From an uncultured Chryseobacterium sp. (GTDB lineage Bacteria > Bacteroidota > Bacteroidia > Flavobacteriales > Weeksellaceae): DNA of 64,000 bases. The notes beneath the pieces are model-generated. The model ran no database searches and had not been told where the DNA came from. It saw nothing but the letters and a program-made list of their open reading frames with translations. Both the position numbers and the translations under genes were made by a program. The stretch covers positions 1-64,000 of the forward strand of contig CAJYLH010000014.1 in the NCBI GenBank assembly GCA_913775525.1, given 5' to 3'. This document shows positions 62,393-64,000 of this stretch, one piece after another (the stretch's first letter is position 1; each line of letters starts with the position of its first letter).

Positions 62393-62738
62393 TTTATACA
62401 TTTTTAATGTTTACATTCAGCTAAATTATAATCTCTCACACATTTGGGTGATTGCGAAGATCCGGATAAAAAATCTGCTGAATCTGCTGATGTGCTAGAG
62501 ATTTTAAACCACGACAGTCGCAAAAGTTTTTTTGACACTTAAGATTTTTTAAGATGATAGCTTTGAAAACAGAAGAGCACATTAGTTTTTAAAAATTATA
62601 GATTTTTAAAGTACGTGAAAAAATCTTTGCGATCTGTAGGAAAAAAAGGTTTGCCGTTCAATGATAATGAAGCAAATTTTAACAGTAAAATACCGTGTTT
62701 TAACGGATAAAAAAGTTAATATTGTATAAAAACACCGT

Positions 62739-63488
62739 ATGAAAATATTTGATTCACATTTCCATATCATCAATCCCGACTTTCCCCTGGTGGAAAACAA
62801 CGGCTATTTACCACCTGCTTTTAAGGTAGAGGATTATCAGGCATTTATAAAAGAACATCAGGTCGTGGGCGGAGCCGTAGTGTCCGGGTCCTTCCAGGCT
62901 TTTGATCAGCACTACCTCTTGGATGCCCTGAAACGCTTAGGCGGGAATTTTTTCGGGGTCGCCAATATACCGGTGAACATCACTGACGAGGAAGTGGAAA
63001 TGCTGGATAAAGCTGGTGTTGTAGCCGTTCGCTTTAACATAAAGCGAGGTGGTTCTGAAAAGCCGGAACATATTGAAAAACTGTCTAATTATCTGTACGA
63101 AAAACTGAACTGGCACACAGAATTGTATGTCGACAGCAAAGACTTAAAAGACCTGAAAACAGTACTGGCCAACATCCCGAAGTTTTCCATTGATCATTTA
63201 GGCCTTTCCAATGAAGGATTAGACGATCTGTATTACTGGGTTGAAAAAGGAGTCAAAATTAAAGCGACAGGATTCGGCAGGATCGATTTTGATCCGGTAC
63301 CGGTCATGAAACAGATCTACAGCATCAATCCGGATGCGCTGATGTTCGGGACCGACCTGCCTTCCACCCGAGCAAAAGTACCGTTTACCGAAAAAGATAT
63401 TCAGTTGATCAGGGATCATTTTTCCGGCGAAGAACAGGAGAAAATATGCTTCACCAATGCCGCCGAGTGGTACGGAATGAAAGTATAG
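62739..63488 (+). CDS. amidohydrolase-family (metal-dependent TIM-barrel) hydrolase
   Basis: A 249-residue amidohydrolase-2-type enzyme. The metal motif is DSHFHI at the N terminus (H7, H9); further conserved segments are FGVANIPVN, VAVRFNIKRGG, FSIDHLGL (His in the barrel) and FGTDLPSTRAKVP, with a metal-binding Asp near residue 206. Relatives hydrolyse or decarboxylate cyclic acids (2-pyrone-4,6-dicarboxylate hydrolase, ACMSD group); the substrate here is unknown. Stand-alone between repeat clusters. Confidence 0.9.
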   Translation: MKIFDSHFHIINPDFPLVENNGYLPPAFKVEDYQAFIKEHQVVGGAVVSGSFQAFDQHYLLDALKRLGGNFFGVANIPVNITDEEVEMLDKAGVVAVRFNIKRGGSEKPEHIEKLSNYLYEKLNWHTELYVDSKDLKDLKTVLANIPKFSIDHLGLSNEGLDDLYYWVEKGVKIKATGFGRIDFDPVPVMKQIYSINPDALMFGTDLPSTRAKVPFTEKDIQLIRDHFSGEEQEKICFTNAAEWYGMKV

Positions 63489-63518
63489 CTTTGTTTTACA
63501 TTTAAAAATCCTGAAGAA

Positions 63519-63539
63519 TCCTGTTTTGAAAACAGGATG
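63519..63539 (+). terminator. hairpin after the amidohydrolase gene
   Basis: ATCCTGTTTT-G-AAAACAGGAT is a 21-nt near-perfect palindrome 31 nt past the stop. The following T tract is weak and set apart by ten bases. Confidence 0.5.
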
Positions 63540-63607
63540 GGCTCATTTATTTTTAAGTCAACGGCTGTTAAATTCATGAAAAAATCTGCTGATCTGCTAT
63601 AGCTTAC

Positions 63608-64000
63608 AAACCGCAATAGTCATAAAAGTTTTTGTGACACTTTAGAATCTTAAGAAGCCAGCTTTGAAAATAAGAAGAGCACATAAGCTTTAAAAACCTG
63701 CGGTTTTTAGATGCGTTAAAAAAGAATCTGCGTGATCTGCTGATCTGCGAGATATTCAGACTCCAACAGTCACAAAAGTTTTTGACACATAAGAATCTTA
63801 AGAAGCCAACTTTGAAAATAAGAAGAGCACATAAGCTTTAAAAACCTGCGGTTTTTAGATGCGTTAAAAAATAATCTGCGTGATCTGCGAGAGATTCAGA
63901 CTGCAACAGTCACGAAAGTTTTTGACACATAAGAATCATGAAGAGAACAGCTTTGAAAACATTAAGAACACAGAAGCTTTAAAAAGCTACGGTTTTTATG
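63608..64000 (+). repeat. three tandem copies of the hairpin-bearing repeat, running off the window
   Basis: Units start near 63608, 63757 and 63897 (period about 140-150 nt), with hairpins at 63692-63708, 63840-63856 and 63981-63997. The stretch 63489-64000 has no gene. The last unit is cut by the window edge. Confidence 0.75.

Larger units (their letters stand above)
61479..62640 (+). repeat. array of hairpin-bearing intergenic repeats with a 450-nt tandem duplication
   Basis: The 1.3-kb gap 61423-62738 holds no gene. Four repeat units start near 61479, 61605, 62055 and 62508; hairpins AAAAACC-TGC-GGTTTTT lie at 61687-61703 and 62140-62156, a wobble variant at 62591-62607, and a disrupted one near 61565. 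The stretch about 61605-62055 recurs at about 62055-62505 with a period of 450 nt (for example CATTTGGGTGATTGCGAAGA at 61991 and 62441). Confidence 0.8.

Overview
The window looks like chromosome from a Flavobacteriia bacterium of the family Weeksellaceae, most likely Chryseobacterium or a close relative. The signs are AT-rich DNA, type IX secretion (T9SS) C-terminal sorting domains, a GLPGLI-family protein, TonB/OMP_b-brl_3-type outer-membrane barrels, a double-glycine-like leader peptide, a type II-C CRISPR system with a large (1431 aa) Cas9, and many matches to the Bacteroidetes promoter (TTG near -33, TAnnTTTG near -7). The genus is inferred from family content; no database search was made.

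Layout. 1-2.5 kb: a minus-strand cluster of small hypothetical genes and a nucleoid-associated protein. 2.9-6.5 kb: a NarL-type response regulator overlapping a giant propeller/Y_Y_Y sensor kinase. 7.0-9.8 kb: a bacteriophytochrome kinase with the heme oxygenase that makes its biliverdin. 10-15 kb: malate dehydrogenase, a small CNGRC-motif exported protein, a DJ-1/PfpI lipoprotein and an outer-membrane barrel. 15.3-24.2 kb: an AT-rich operon with two small secreted proteins, a 2300-residue Rhs polymorphic toxin ending in a colicin E3-like ribonuclease domain, and a duplicated acidic protein that is the likely immunity partner. 24.6-25.5 kb: cyoD and a 5'-truncated cyoC, broken at the edge of a 1-kb repeat whose second copy lies at 60.4-61.4 kb. 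26.6-27.4 kb: intergenic repeats. 27.5-35 kb: a 7TM/LuxR receptor, a YadA-head-like surface protein, and a tandem family of seven-repeat (probably beta-propeller) secreted proteins, two intact and two decaying. 35-49 kb: mixed accessory genes (SDR/cupin, HTH proteins, AraC regulator, T9SS cargo, monooxygenase, bacteriocin-like peptide, phosphotransferase, GLPGLI protein, tandem surface-protein paralogs). 49-52.5 kb: two related exported proteins and an OmpR/histidine-kinase pair. 52.8-59.6 kb: a complete type II-C CRISPR-Cas locus (tracrRNA, cas9, cas1, cas2, 13 full repeats plus one degenerate). 59.6-64 kb: an XRE regulator, a promoter with a small ORF and structured RNA candidate, the second repeat copy, hairpin-bearing interspersed repeats with two 165-bp inverted-repeat elements, and an amidohydrolase.

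How the parts work together. The phytochrome/heme oxygenase pair forms a self-contained red-light sensor. The Rhs toxin and its 4-nt-overlapping neighbour form a contact-dependent antagonism module. The CRISPR locus has every element needed for II-C immunity: the tracrRNA runs divergently from cas9, its anti-repeat pairs with 19 contiguous bases of the repeat as read on the minus strand, and each repeat carries a promoter-like TTG-N21-TAtcTTaG in that direction. The accessory half of the window is marked by pseudogenes, tandem paralogs and repeats, as expected of a plastic region.
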